DNA of 64,000 nt from CAZWSX01 sp964636985 (lineage in GTDB: Bacteria; Planctomycetota; Planctomycetia; Pirellulales; Pirellulaceae): the NCBI GenBank assembly GCA_964636985.1, contig CAZWSX010000004.1, forward strand, positions 124,001 through 188,000, read 5' to 3'. Position 1 is the first letter of the stretch; each line of letters starts with the position of its first letter. Made by a program: the position numbers and the translations under genes. The notes under the pieces are model-generated. The model had not been told where the DNA came from and did not search any database. It saw only the letters and a program-made list of their open reading frames with translations. Positions 41,975 to 50,065 of the stretch are shown in pieces.

Positions 41975-43182
41975 ACCTCGCTCTCAAAGACATTCGTCAC
42001 AACTTGGGTCGTTTTACCTTGACGACTGTGGGAGTTGGCTTGCTATTGATGGTCGTGATGGGAATGGGCGGCATCTACCGAGGCGTCATTGAAGACGCCA
42101 CGTTGCTCATCGACCGAGTAGGGGCTGATCTGTGGGTTGTTCAACGAAGCACCAGAGGACCGTTTGCCGAGATTTCTCGTGTGCCGCCTAATCTCGTCCA
42201 TCGAGTACAGGCGGTGCCCGGTGTCCGAACAGCACGTGAGTTCGTTTATCACACGATTCAGCGGGAGCGAGCAGGCAAACCGCTGCGAATTGCCGTCATG
42301 GGACTGAGTTGGTCAATTGACAAAGGTGAGTGGTTGCCACTTACAGCGGGCAGGCATCTTTCTCAGAATCATTTCGAGATGATCGCTGATGAATCACTGC
42401 GACTGCCAGTGGGAACCCAGATCGATCTCGGAAAAGAGACATACACCATTGTCGGCACGACGAAGAACCTCATCAGTTCCAATGGCGACGGAATTGCTTT
42501 TGTGACCGTGCAGGACGCTCAGGCAATTCAGTTCGACGTTCCCGGCGAAGCGGTTCGATTGGAACGTGCGTCCCGTGAATCACGTGGCGAAGAGTTCGAA
42601 GCCGCCATGAAACAACCGGCTCTGCTCGACAATGCTGGACGACCAACCGGAGAACTTCCCGCCGTCGCTCGTCCTCAATTGAGTGCGGTGATGGTGACGC
42701 TCGAACCGGGTGCTCATGTCAGCGATGTCGAGCAAATCATTGGGGGGTGGAGTGATGTCTCGGTGTACACGCAAGACGGTCAACGGCAATTGCTGTTGCG
42801 AGGCTCTGTCGAAAAGATAAAAGCACAGATCGGTCTGTTTCGTGTTCTGTTGACGATCATCGCCGCCATCATCATGGCACTGATCCTGTACACGCTCACG
42901 CTTGACAAGATTCACTCGATTGCCTTGCTCAAACTCATCGGGGCACCGAACAGCGTCATTCTGGGACTGATCCTACAACAGGCGTTGCTACTCGGCGGGA
43001 TTGGATTTGGCATCGCCTATCTGCTTGGTCAGCAAGTCTTCCCGCTCTTTCCAAGACGAGTCATCATCACCAACGAGGATGTGTTTCAGCTTGCCCTGAT
43101 CGTGCTGGGGATTTCAGTCGCTTCAAGCATTTTGGGAATTTGGAAAGCCATGCGAGTCTCGCCCAACGAGGCTCTGTCATGA
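41971..43182 (+). CDS. FtsX-like (DevC-type) ABC permease
   Basis: A 403-residue permease with an N-terminal helix (LTTVGVGLLLMVVMGMGGIY), a large extracytoplasmic domain (~50-275) and three C-terminal helices (LLTIIAAIIMALILYTLTL, VILGLILQQALLLGGIGFGIAYLL, LALIVLGISVASSILGIW) in FtsX/MacB arrangement, ending AMRVSPNEALS. Starts with GTG overlapping the HlyD stop (GTGA) and ends overlapping the ATPase start (ATGA). Mechanotransmission-type exporter permease. Confidence 0.88.
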   Translation: MNLALKDIRHNLGRFTLTTVGVGLLLMVVMGMGGIYRGVIEDATLLIDRVGADLWVVQRSTRGPFAEISRVPPNLVHRVQAVPGVRTAREFVYHTIQRERAGKPLRIAVMGLSWSIDKGEWLPLTAGRHLSQNHFEMIADESLRLPVGTQIDLGKETYTIVGTTKNLISSNGDGIAFVTVQDAQAIQFDVPGEAVRLERASRESRGEEFEAAMKQPALLDNAGRPTGELPAVARPQLSAVMVTLEPGAHVSDVEQIIGGWSDVSVYTQDGQRQLLLRGSVEKIKAQIGLFRVLLTIIAAIIMALILYTLTLDKIHSIALLKLIGAPNSVILGLILQQALLLGGIGFGIAYLLGQQVFPLFPRRVIITNEDVFQLALIVLGISVASSILGIWKAMRVSPNEALS

Positions 43183-43895
43183 ACGCCACTCAGGACGCTC
43201 CTTTCGCCATCGAAACCGAACTGTTGACCAAGGTCTACGGCAGCGGGAATACGGAGGTCGTGGCGATGAAAGATGCCACGATGAAAGTTCGGCAGGGAGA
43301 GGTTGTGGCTCTGCTCGGTCCCAGCGGATCGGGGAAGTCAACATTCCTCACGGCAGTCGGACTCATCAATCCTCCCACATCAGGACGAGTCATCATCCGA
43401 GGGCAACTCGTTCTCGATGGGCAGGTCGCCAAAACGAACCTGCGAACATTCAGGCGACAGCATATCGGTTTCATTTTCCAGAAGTCGAATCTCATTCCGT
43501 TTCTCTCTGCCGAGGAGAATGTGCGGATTGCGATGGAACTGAATGGTGATTCCCGACGTGCTGCGGCGAAACGCTCAATGGAACTCCTCGACTATCTCGG
43601 CGTTGCCGACCGAGCAAAGAATCTCCCGTCGATGTTGTCGGGCGGACAACAACAGCGAGTCGCCGTCGCACGAGCACTGGCGAATCGCCCCAGCGTCATT
43701 CTCGCCGATGAGCCGACCGCTGCTCTGGACAGCCACCGAGGTCGGCAGGTGATGGAACTCTTCGCCCAAGTTGCCCATGAACAGCGGGCGGGAGTCATCG
43801 TTGTGACTCACGACCAACGATCACTTGACGTGTTCGACACACGATACGAGATGGAAGATGGTCGCTTGTTTTCTCCCAAGGAGGTACATGGTTAG
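43179..43895 (+). CDS. ABC-transporter ATPase (DevA/LolD-type)
   Basis: A 238-residue ABC ATPase with Walker A GPSGSGKST, Q-loop region IFQKSNLIPFLSAEEN, signature LSGGQQQRVAVARAL, Walker B VILADEPTAALD and H-loop VVTHD. Energises export with the FtsX-like permease and HlyD adaptor encoded immediately upstream. Start ATG 43179 overlaps the permease stop. It is the last gene of the NO reductase-exporter operon; just downstream lies the degenerate sprT 3' fragment. Confidence 0.92.
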   Translation: MNATQDAPFAIETELLTKVYGSGNTEVVAMKDATMKVRQGEVVALLGPSGSGKSTFLTAVGLINPPTSGRVIIRGQLVLDGQVAKTNLRTFRRQHIGFIFQKSNLIPFLSAEENVRIAMELNGDSRRAAAKRSMELLDYLGVADRAKNLPSMLSGGQQQRVAVARALANRPSVILADEPTAALDSHRGRQVMELFAQVAHEQRAGVIVVTHDQRSLDVFDTRYEMEDGRLFSPKEVHG

Positions 43896-43916
43896 TTTGG
43901 TGAGGCTGATGAAAGA

Positions 43917-43970
43917 TTGCATTTTTCGCCACGCAGATTGGAGATCACTGCCGAGCGGATCGAGTGCTGA
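43917..43970 (+). pseudogene. Remnant of an sprT-like gene 3' end
   Basis: The last 28 bases (43943-43970) align with the 3' end of the sprT-like gene (33918-33945) at 24 of 28 positions. Both encode ITAERIE plus one residue and end in a stop codon; two of the differences are synonymous and one swaps TAA for TGA. The 9 upstream codons (LHFSPRRLE versus LHCTLCGLA) are much more decayed. It marks a second, broken sprT copy just after the exporter operon. Confidence 0.65.
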
Positions 43971-43978
43971 CATTCGGG

Positions 43979-44007
43979 TTCAACCATATCTCTGCACGTG
44001 GTAGAAT
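43979..44007 (+). promoter_or_regulatory. Candidate sigma-70-type promoter before the rhodanese gene
   Basis: TTCAAC - 17 bases - TAGAAT. The -10 box matches 5 of 6, the -35 box only 3 of 6. It lies between the sprT remnant and the rhodanese gene and would drive the following four-gene set. Confidence 0.35.
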
Positions 44008-44062
44008 TTTTGATTCTTAAAAACCTTGCATTCCGTATCCACCTGATCCAAAAGGACTCCAC

Positions 44063-44461
44063 ATGCGACTCCATCGCCACTTTCCCCTCACGATGATCGC
44101 TTTGAGCGTGCTCACTTGCTTCGTCTACGCAGCAGACATCACCAAGGAATCGCTCTCTGAGATCAAGAGCAAAATCGACGACGAAGCTGCCGTGCTCGTG
44201 GACGTGAGGGAGAAGCGAGAATGGGATCAAGGTCATGTCGAGGGAGCCATCTTCTTCCCATTGAGCGAGATTCAAGATGGCGTGACCGAGGCGGAACTGA
44301 AGGCGTTGCCCAAGGACAAGGTTCTTTACACGCATTGCGTCGTGGGAAAGCGGGCGGTCACGGCGGGCAATATACTCGAAAAATATGGCTATAAGGTTCT
44401 AGCAGTCAAACCCGGATATAAGGAACTGATTGCCGCAGGTTTCCCGAAGGCGAAGGAGTAA
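44063..44461 (+). CDS. Exported rhodanese-like protein
   Basis: A 132-residue protein with a Sec signal (first ~23 residues) and one rhodanese domain: VLVDVREKREWDQGHVEGAIFFPLSEI and active-site loop CVVGKR (Cys92). Single-domain periplasmic rhodaneses move sulfane sulfur or act as sulfur carriers. AAGGA precedes the start. First gene of a set with fatty-acid-hydroxylase, DsrE and methyltransferase genes; a sulfur or sulfide-handling theme with the DsrE protein is inferred. Confidence 0.9.
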   Translation: MRLHRHFPLTMIALSVLTCFVYAADITKESLSEIKSKIDDEAAVLVDVREKREWDQGHVEGAIFFPLSEIQDGVTEAELKALPKDKVLYTHCVVGKRAVTAGNILEKYGYKVLAVKPGYKELIAAGFPKAKE

Positions 44462-44468
44462 TCACACG

Positions 44469-45326
44469 GTGCCGGATGATCTGCCAGAGTGGACTCGATA
44501 TGCCAAGCCGGGACTTACAGTCCTTGGCTTGGTCGTCCTCTGGACATGGGAGACAGTCCTACCACTCGTCATCACTCGTCGCAAACGGTGGCTGCACGCC
44601 GGTCGCAATCTGACCATCTCATTGCTCAACACAATCCTCCTTGCACTCCTCTTTGGGGCGGCTACGGTTGGGATTGCGGTTTGGACGGAGCGACAGCAGA
44701 TCGGATTGCTGAATTGGCTTAGCGTTCCGCAACCTTGGAGATTGCTGCTCGCTGTTCTTCTGCTCGACGGCTGGCTCTATACATGGCATAGGCTGAACCA
44801 CAGTATTCAGTTGTTGTGGCTGTTCCACCGGATGCACCACTCTGACAAGGAAATGGATGTCACGTCGGCAACTCGGTTTCATTTTGGCGAGCATCTTGCG
44901 GCGGCAACATTGCGGATTGGCTTGATTCCCGTATTTGGTGTCTCAGGATTTGAAATCCTCGTCTTCGAGACGCTGGTCGTCTTGCTGACGATGTTCCATC
45001 ACGCCAACATTTCGCTGGGATGGTTTGATCGCCCTCTGCGATGGGTGCTGGTCACGCCCCGGATGCACCACATTCATCACTCCCGCTTCCAGCCTGAAAC
45101 AGATTCCAACTTTTCCGTTCTATTTTCGTTTTGGGATCGGTTGGCTGGTACTTATCGAATGCGTTCCGACCAATCTGCGGTTGAACTTGGACTGGATGAC
45201 TTTGACGATGATCAGTGGCAGTCCATCGCCGGAATGCTGAAGACGCCGTTCAAATCGAATGGTCGAGCGGACAACAGTCCCATTCACAGTGAACAGCATT
45301 CTTCCAAGACGACAGCAACATCATGA
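44469..45326 (+). CDS. Sterol desaturase/fatty acid hydroxylase superfamily membrane protein
   Basis: Start taken at GTG 44469, 8 bases after the rhodanese stop with GGAG upstream. The 285-residue product has several transmembrane helices and the di-iron histidine boxes HRLNH, HRMHH and HHIHH (in the segments WHRLNHS, FHRMHHSDKEMD and RMHHIHHSRFQPETDSNF) that define the superfamily. These enzymes hydroxylate or desaturate lipids with O2. Its link to rhodanese and DsrE neighbours is not understood. Confidence 0.9.
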   Translation: MPDDLPEWTRYAKPGLTVLGLVVLWTWETVLPLVITRRKRWLHAGRNLTISLLNTILLALLFGAATVGIAVWTERQQIGLLNWLSVPQPWRLLLAVLLLDGWLYTWHRLNHSIQLLWLFHRMHHSDKEMDVTSATRFHFGEHLAAATLRIGLIPVFGVSGFEILVFETLVVLLTMFHHANISLGWFDRPLRWVLVTPRMHHIHHSRFQPETDSNFSVLFSFWDRLAGTYRMRSDQSAVELGLDDFDDDQWQSIAGMLKTPFKSNGRADNSPIHSEQHSSKTTATS

Positions 45327-45340
45327 GGGAGGTCAGTACC

Positions 45341-45661
45341 ATGCGGATCGGAATCGTCATTTATTCCAACGACCCAGAGACGGTATGGAATGCGTTTCGC
45401 TTCGGAGTGTTCTCGATCAAGCAGAAAGACTCGGTGGAAGTGTTTCTGCTCGGCAAAGGAGTCGAGATCGAATCCATTCACGATGAGCGTTTCAATGTCG
45501 CCGAGCAGGTGACGAGCTTCTCGGAAGCTGGCGGCACCATCTATGCCTGCGGCTCATGTCTCAAGTCGAGGAACAGCGAGGGCAGCGAAGTGTGTCCTCT
45601 CTCGACGATGGCTGACTTGTATCGGATCGTCAGTGAATGCGACAAGGTTTTGACGTTTTAG
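45341..45661 (+). CDS. DsrE-like small protein
   Basis: ATG at 45341 is preferred because GGGAGGT lies nine bases upstream; an ATG at 45323 overlaps the previous stop and is a possible alternative. The 106-residue protein matches the DsrE/DsrF-like fold (IGIVIYSNDPETVWNAFRFGVFSI, then LLGKGVEIESI) and carries YACGSCLKSR with two cysteines where DsrE-family proteins hold sulfane sulfur. Likely a sulfur carrier or redox protein cooperating with the rhodanese encoded two genes upstream. Confidence 0.85.
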   Translation: MRIGIVIYSNDPETVWNAFRFGVFSIKQKDSVEVFLLGKGVEIESIHDERFNVAEQVTSFSEAGGTIYACGSCLKSRNSEGSEVCPLSTMADLYRIVSECDKVLTF

Positions 45662-45682
45662 GGCGAACAAGGAAGTGATGCT

Positions 45683-46264
45683 GTGAAAGGACGACAAAGC
45701 GGAATGCCGGAGGAAGACTTGTGGAACTCATTCTTCAACCCAGCGTGCATCCTTTCCAAACTCGGTTGCGATCAGCAGTGCGGCGATGTCGTCGAGTTCG
45801 GCTGCGGTTACGGGCTGTTCACTGAAGCGGCAGCGAGGCTTGTCGCTGGATGCGTATATGCCCTCGACATCGAACAAGAGATGATCGAAGCGACAAACCA
45901 GAAGATGCGACTGGCGGAGATCACCAACGTGATCACCGAGCGACGTGATTTCGTGGCAGACGGCTGCGGGCGTTCCGATGAAAGCGTCTGCTACGCCATG
46001 CTCTTCAACATTCTGCACATCGAAGAACCGGTTGCCTTGCTTCGTGAAGCGAAGCGAGTGCTCAAGCCGGGTGGCAAGGTTGGCGTGATCCACTGGAATT
46101 ACGACGCCAGCACTCCTCGTGGTCCTTCGATGGATATTCGCCCTCAACCAGAACAAGTGCGGGGATGGTTGAAGGAAGCAGGTTTTCAGGATATTCGATT
46201 CGACCCACTCGATTGCTGCCCATACCATTACGGGTTCGTTGGCACAAAGACCGGCAAAGGGTGA
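45683..46264 (+). CDS. SAM-dependent methyltransferase (class I)
   Basis: A 193-residue class I methyltransferase: motif I VVEFGCGYGLFTEAAAR, motif II ALDIEQEMIEA, and MLFNILHIEEPVALLREAKRVLKPGGKVGVIHW. The GTG start at 45683 follows AAGGAAGT. Substrate unknown. Last gene of the rhodanese operon, 21 bases after DsrE. A role in methylating a thiol or a metalloid is possible in this setting but not shown. Confidence 0.88.
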   Translation: MKGRQSGMPEEDLWNSFFNPACILSKLGCDQQCGDVVEFGCGYGLFTEAAARLVAGCVYALDIEQEMIEATNQKMRLAEITNVITERRDFVADGCGRSDESVCYAMLFNILHIEEPVALLREAKRVLKPGGKVGVIHWNYDASTPRGPSMDIRPQPEQVRGWLKEAGFQDIRFDPLDCCPYHYGFVGTKTGKG

Positions 46265-46282
46265 GTCCGCTCGGTAAGACCT

Positions 46283-46465
46283 TCACATCGCATCGATTTT
46301 CTGTCGGCGGCGATTTTTCGAAACGGCTTTTCGCAGAAACGTCAGTCCCACAGCAAGAATTGCGAGTTGAATAGCAACAAAAATGTAACCAGCGGTATCG
46401 CTCCAACGACCGGGGGCGGGGAACTGACACGGACGAAACAGTCTGGAATTGTTGCATTCAAACAA
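46283..46465 (-). CDS. Possible small single-helix membrane protein
   Basis: A 60-residue frame from TTG 46465 with AAGGAG nine bases upstream. It encodes a convincing helix (AGYIFVAIQLAILAVGLTFL) followed by a basic tail (RKAVSKNRRRQK). No homologue is recognised; the start codon is weak, so it remains tentative. Confidence 0.35.
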   Translation of the reverse strand: MFECNNSRLFRPCQFPAPGRWSDTAGYIFVAIQLAILAVGLTFLRKAVSKNRRRQKIDAM

Positions 46466-46508
46466 ATGCAACCACTCCTTGGGCAGTGATGTTCGGCGGT
46501 CCGGTCGC

Positions 46509-46625
46509 TCAGTGTGAGCGTCGTTTCATTCGCTTACATTGAAGTCGAACGACCGGGACAAGCACACAACGGACGTAGCTGTAAATCACCGGTGAAAGCA
46601 CAAGAGCCAGCAACCATTCAAACAT
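46509..46625 (-). CDS. Possible micro-protein with one membrane helix
   Basis: A 38-residue frame, MFEWLLALVLSPVIYSYV then a basic Cys-containing tail, preceded by CAGGAC. It could be an inner-membrane micro-protein. Together with the gene at 46283 it fills a 400-base stretch that otherwise lacks genes. Tentative. Confidence 0.3.
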   Translation of the reverse strand: MFEWLLALVLSPVIYSYVRCVLVPVVRLQCKRMKRRSH

Positions 46626-46677
46626 GTTGGCAGTCCTGAGGGTTTGGGAAGTGACAACATGCGATGTTGGTCCAGTT

Positions 46678-46956
46678 TCATTCTGAGTTGAAGATGTGAA
46701 ACGCAACGAGTGCCATCACTTCTGGTGTTGGGCAGTTGCTTTCCATCAATCGTCGCCACGCTGCACCAGTGGCATCGTTGTTGCGTCCCATTCGACGCCA
46801 GATCAGGAATGCCATTGCTGCGTGATCAATGCAGTCAAAGAGTTCTCCCGCCGTCGTGCGTGCGTAGAGACTTTCAGGATTGCGGATCAAACTCAGGAAC
46901 GGACGAAGTTGTTCCCGCTCTTCCGTGCTGACGAGTTCAGATGATCTGAGTTTCAT
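46678..46956 (-). CDS. Small protein of plasmid-type accessory array, unknown function
   Basis: A 92-residue soluble protein (KLRSSELVSTEEREQLRPFLSLIRNPESLYARTTAGELFDCIDHAAMAFLIWRRMG...). No domain recognised. Distal gene of the long minus-strand accessory array; preceded by a strong hairpin at 46988-47021. The start may be ATG 46956 or TTG 46962. Confidence 0.5.
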   Translation of the reverse strand: MKLRSSELVSTEEREQLRPFLSLIRNPESLYARTTAGELFDCIDHAAMAFLIWRRMGRNNDATGAAWRRLMESNCPTPEVMALVAFHIFNSE

Positions 46957-46987
46957 GTTCAATGCTCTAATGATGACACGTTAAAGT

Positions 46988-47021
46988 GAGGGTTCGCCGG
47001 GCTTCGGCTCGGCGGACCCTC
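46988..47021 (-). terminator. Strong hairpin with tetraloop inside the accessory array
   Basis: 15-base stem (GAGGGTCCGCCGAGC / GCCCGGCGAACCCTC on the minus strand, two G-T type pairs) closed by a 4-base loop (TTCG on the plus strand). Located between the stop of the gene at 47035 and the next start. Followed by ACTTTAA, a weak T tract, so termination or processing. Confidence 0.6.
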
Positions 47022-47034
47022 GACCGACCAACAC

Positions 47035-47280
47035 TCAAGCAGGCGACCATCCGAAGTAGAAGCGTGGACTGGCTTGGAACATGAGACTGCCCTTGGTCCC
47101 ATCTGACTTACGAGTGGCAACAACGAGCGGAGCAGCGAAGCCGATGACTTCAAACTCTTCCTGAAGCTCGCTGGTGTTCCACACCTGCCCATGCTTCGCT
47201 TCGAGATACTCTCGACTCCCCGGCTCGGCGTTGATCTCGGCGACCATATCACGGCGAATCGATTCTGTTGGATCACTCAT
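47035..47280 (-). CDS. Small plasmid-type protein, unknown function
   Basis: An 81-residue protein (SDPTESIRRDMVAEINAEPGSREYLEAKHGQVWNTSELQEEFEVIGFAAPLVVATRKSDG...). Soluble, no known domain; its sequence style matches accessory proteins carried by plasmids and integrative elements. Ribosome-binding site CAGGAG; a GGACC box starts 49-53 bases upstream of the ATG, part of the shared leader family. Confidence 0.65.
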   Translation of the reverse strand: MSDPTESIRRDMVAEINAEPGSREYLEAKHGQVWNTSELQEEFEVIGFAAPLVVATRKSDGTKGSLMFQASPRFYFGWSPA

Positions 47281-47335
47281 GCGTTCGACTCCTGAAAGGT
47301 GAAGTTGATTGTTCTGGTGCTGGGTTGCGGTCCGA

Positions 47336-47629
47336 TCAGTATTCGTCGGGGAGAAGCAGACATGTCGAAGAGCGGTCCGCCTCGGTAATGATCCACAGCT
47401 TCGTCCCGACGCTCAGCAGGTAGCTCGACAGGATTCGTTCCCCATTGGCGACCGCTTCCTCGTTCGACTGTTGGTCCTCTTCGTCGAGTTCGCCCGGATC
47501 GAGAACAACATGACGTTGAAGGAACTCCATCGGAGTTTGCCCTGTGGATTCCAAAGCTCCGAGTGCTCCGGGCGTAGCAACAATCTGACCCAAGGCGAAG
47601 CGTGGCTTCTTGTTGTTGGCGGTGACCAT
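47336..47629 (-). CDS. Small plasmid-type protein, unknown function
   Basis: A 97-residue protein from ATG 47629 (AAGGAGACACA upstream). It reads KPRFALGQIVATPGALGALESTGQTPMEFLQRHV...GTKLWIITEADRSSTCLLLPDEY, a pattern I recognise from many plasmid and integrative-element accessory proteins of unknown role (the ITEADRS-x-T-x-LLLP-x-EY end is diagnostic). A shared-leader GGACC box starts 45-49 bases upstream, and a transcription terminator-like hairpin is at 47711-47738. Confidence 0.8.
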   Translation of the reverse strand: MVTANNKKPRFALGQIVATPGALGALESTGQTPMEFLQRHVVLDPGELDEEDQQSNEEAVANGERILSSYLLSVGTKLWIITEADRSSTCLLLPDEY

Positions 47630-47710
47630 TGTGTCTCCTTGTGTTGAAGAGGGTTGGTGATGCTTCAACTGGTTGGTCCCATGACGGATTGATCCGTTCG
47701 CCAAACGAAA

Positions 47711-47738
47711 AGAGCCGAGGCATCCATGCCCCGGCTCT
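47711..47738 (-). terminator. Terminator-like hairpin followed by T tract
   Basis: On the minus strand AGAGCCGGGGCAT / ATGCCTCGGCTCT (13 pairs with one G-T) with a 2-base loop, then TTTTCG. It lies just after the stop of the gene at 47757, so it would end that transcript or set the ratio to the next gene. Confidence 0.75.
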
Positions 47739-47756
47739 TCGTCCCTCAGTTGTTCG

Positions 47757-48167
47757 CTATGCTTCGAGTTCATCCCAGCAGAACTCAGTCGGCTTCATAC
47801 CTTCCGCAGGCAATCCCTCACCGTGGTACGTGCAGGGGAACGGTGTCTTGCTTCCCTCCTGTCCGTGGATCATCAGGTGGTCCAGATCGACCACCTGACC
47901 GCAGTTTCCAGCGTAGTGCCGACTGTCTTCGTCGTAATCGCCGAGACGGTCGGCTTCCACAATGATGTGATGACCGTGCTGCTCATTGTCTGTCAGTTCG
48001 TCGATGGCGTCCGACATACTGTCGGCTTCAACGATCAGATATGTCGATGAGTAACCGAGACCGATTTCGATGAGCCATGTCTTGCCGAACCAGTCGCCGG
48101 GATTGATTACTGGCATGTCCTTGAGTTCGTGACCGTGAAAGGTGCCGTTGGCAGTGATCGTTGCCAT
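47757..48167 (-). CDS. Small acidic protein of unknown function with start codon inside a stem
   Basis: A 136-residue acidic, His-containing protein (TITANGTFHGHELKDMPVINPGDWFGKTWLIEIGLGYSSTYLIVEADSMSDAIDEL...). No domain recognised, though the E/D-rich repeats of HIIVEADRLGDYD resemble other accessory genes here. Notable is its leader: a 14-base perfect inverted repeat (48163-48176 with 48195-48208) folds the start codon and part of the ribosome-binding site, suggesting translational control. Leader has the GGACC box. Confidence 0.6.
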   Translation of the reverse strand: MATITANGTFHGHELKDMPVINPGDWFGKTWLIEIGLGYSSTYLIVEADSMSDAIDELTDNEQHGHHIIVEADRLGDYDEDSRHYAGNCGQVVDLDHLMIHGQEGSKTPFPCTYHGEGLPAEGMKPTEFCWDELEA

Positions 48168-48208
48168 GCTCGTGTCTCCTGTTTGAGGTTGAATGACACG
48201 AGCATGGC
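48163..48208 (-). promoter_or_regulatory. Inverted repeat sequestering the start of the gene at 48167
   Basis: GCCATGCTCGTGTC (48163-48176) and GACACGAGCATGGC (48195-48208) are exact reverse complements separated by 18 bases. The 3' arm of the transcript contains the start codon, and the AGGAG box lies at its edge. Consistent with a translational switch, though binding partners or conditions are unknown. Confidence 0.65.
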
Positions 48209-48218
48209 TGCGGTCCGA

Positions 48219-48635
<417 letters not shown>

Positions 48636-48696
48636 GTCCGTCTCCTGTCATGGTGAAGGTTGATTGCCAACACCACGACGGGACGGTCCGAACAGA

Positions 48697-49011
48697 TCAA
48701 AGCGGGATCACTTCGTATTCGACGGCTTCGCCTTGCTCGATTCGACGAACGGCACTGAGGGCATCGAGTTCCCGATCAAGCGTCATCCGACACAGTGCGT
48801 TCAGTTTGCTGGTGAAACTGAGGGCGACGGGATGATTGAAGAGTTCTTCCCCACGAACGCCGCTTTGTTGCAGGTTGAGAAGATGCCGGTGAAATGATCC
48901 AACAATGGCGACGATATTCACTCCCGTTTGCACGGCGTCCGCATCACTCGCTGCCTTTCGCTGAATCTCATCTGCTCCGTTTGCCACCGCTGTTTTCGTT
49001 GCCGTCGTCAT
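48697..49011 (-). CDS. Small protein of unknown function, adjacent to integrase
   Basis: A 104-residue helical protein (ANGADEIQRKAASDADAVQTGVNIVAIVGSFHRHLLNLQQSGVRGEELFNHPVALSFTSKLNALCRMTLDRELDALSAVR...). No domain recognised. It follows the tyrosine recombinase gene by 57 bases. Leader: CAAGGAGAAAACG, the GGACC box, and a 9-base inverted repeat (GTCGTCATC at 49004-49012 with GATGACGAC at 49040-49048) that includes the start codon. Confidence 0.55.
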   Translation of the reverse strand: MTTATKTAVANGADEIQRKAASDADAVQTGVNIVAIVGSFHRHLLNLQQSGVRGEELFNHPVALSFTSKLNALCRMTLDRELDALSAVRRIEQGEAVEYEVIPL

Positions 49012-49068
49012 CGTTTTCTCCTTGAAAGTGAGAGTTGGTGATGACGACTGCGGTTGGTCCCAGCAGAA

Positions 49069-50001
49069 TCAAAACGGCAGGTAGTTTCCGCTCGAATCGG
49101 TTGGACGGGCATGAAGGTATCGCCCCGTCGTCGAAATCGACGAATGCCCCAGCGTGGCTTGCACGAGATGAATTGGACATCCCCGGTCCAGTGCGTGTGA
49201 TGCGTGAGCGTGGCGGAACCAGTGACACGAGACGTTCTTGTCGATGCCTGCTCGTTCCGACGCCTTGCTGACAATCCGCCAAACGGCGGACTCGTCGAGA
49301 TGACCTCGCTTGCGGCTGCGGAAGACGGGAGCTTCATTCGAGTCGCTGTCTCGCAGCTTCATGACGGCTTCCCACACTGCCTGTGGCATCAGCACGGTCC
49401 GTGTCTTTCCACACTTGCCATGCACGGTGATCTGACCTGCGGTATCACGCTCCTGCAAATGACGCCACTTGATTGAGCAGATTTCCGAGACTCGAAAACC
49501 ACCGGCATAGAGCGTCAGCAGGATCGCCCGATTTCGTTGTTGTGGTTCGAGCGAAATGATTCGCAGTACATCCACTTCAGAGAGGATTCGGTCCGCCAGT
49601 TCATCACGGAACGTCGGCAGTTTCATCGCTCGACCAATGTCGAAAGTGAGGTAGCCGAGTCGGAAGCCGAAGGCGAACAGGCTCTTGATCGCCGACAACG
49701 CCCGCTTGACCGATGACGGTTTCAGGCAAGAAGGAATGTCGTCCGTGTAAATCTGGATGTCGAGCAGCCGGATCAACCGCAACGGCTTGTTCGTCGATTC
49801 AAGAAACTTCACAATCTCTCGCCGGTACGCTCGTTGCGTGTGATCGGGGCGACCGTGGAGCCAAAGCTCGATGAGTTGGTCATCGGTGTCGGCTTGTTGG
49901 GCGACCGGTCCGAGAGTCTCGCCGCCAGACTCCGGCGAACGCATGATAATGGCACTTATCGTGCTTAATTCCACACAGTTTTCGGATCGGTCTTCTGACA
50001 T
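49069..50001 (-). CDS. Tyrosine recombinase (phage-integrase family)
   Basis: The start is uncertain: the frame opens at 50097, but ATG at 50001 gives a shorter protein of 310 residues. It is a XerD-type tyrosine recombinase: N-terminal SAM-like core-binding domain (HGRPDHTQRAYRREIVKFLES), catalytic Arg in YAGGFRVSEICSIKWRHL, Lys in HGKCGKTRTVLMP, HWFRHAHASHAL, LGHSSISTTGRYLHA with the Tyr nucleophile. Probably the island's integrase or a site-specific recombinase for internal recombination. Two exact copies of a 14-base repeat lie upstream of the 50001 start. Confidence 0.85.
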   Translation of the reverse strand: MSEDRSENCVELSTISAIIMRSPESGGETLGPVAQQADTDDQLIELWLHGRPDHTQRAYRREIVKFLESTNKPLRLIRLLDIQIYTDDIPSCLKPSSVKRALSAIKSLFAFGFRLGYLTFDIGRAMKLPTFRDELADRILSEVDVLRIISLEPQQRNRAILLTLYAGGFRVSEICSIKWRHLQERDTAGQITVHGKCGKTRTVLMPQAVWEAVMKLRDSDSNEAPVFRSRKRGHLDESAVWRIVSKASERAGIDKNVSCHWFRHAHASHALDRGCPIHLVQATLGHSSISTTGRYLHARPTDSSGNYLPF

Positions 50002-50018
50002 CTTTCGCACACCTTTCG

Positions 50019-50065
50019 AACAGAGATCAAACAGCTTTGCCACACACATCCAACAGAGATCAAAC
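50019..50065. repeat. Two 14-base direct repeats spaced 33 bases, upstream of the recombinase
   Basis: AACAGAGATCAAAC at 50019-50032 and 50052-50065, exactly identical, offset 33 bases (about three helical turns), which suggests a protein-binding array such as recombinase arm sites. If translation begins at 50097 instead they would encode a repeated FDLC, so the repeat may be coding. Confidence 0.45.
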
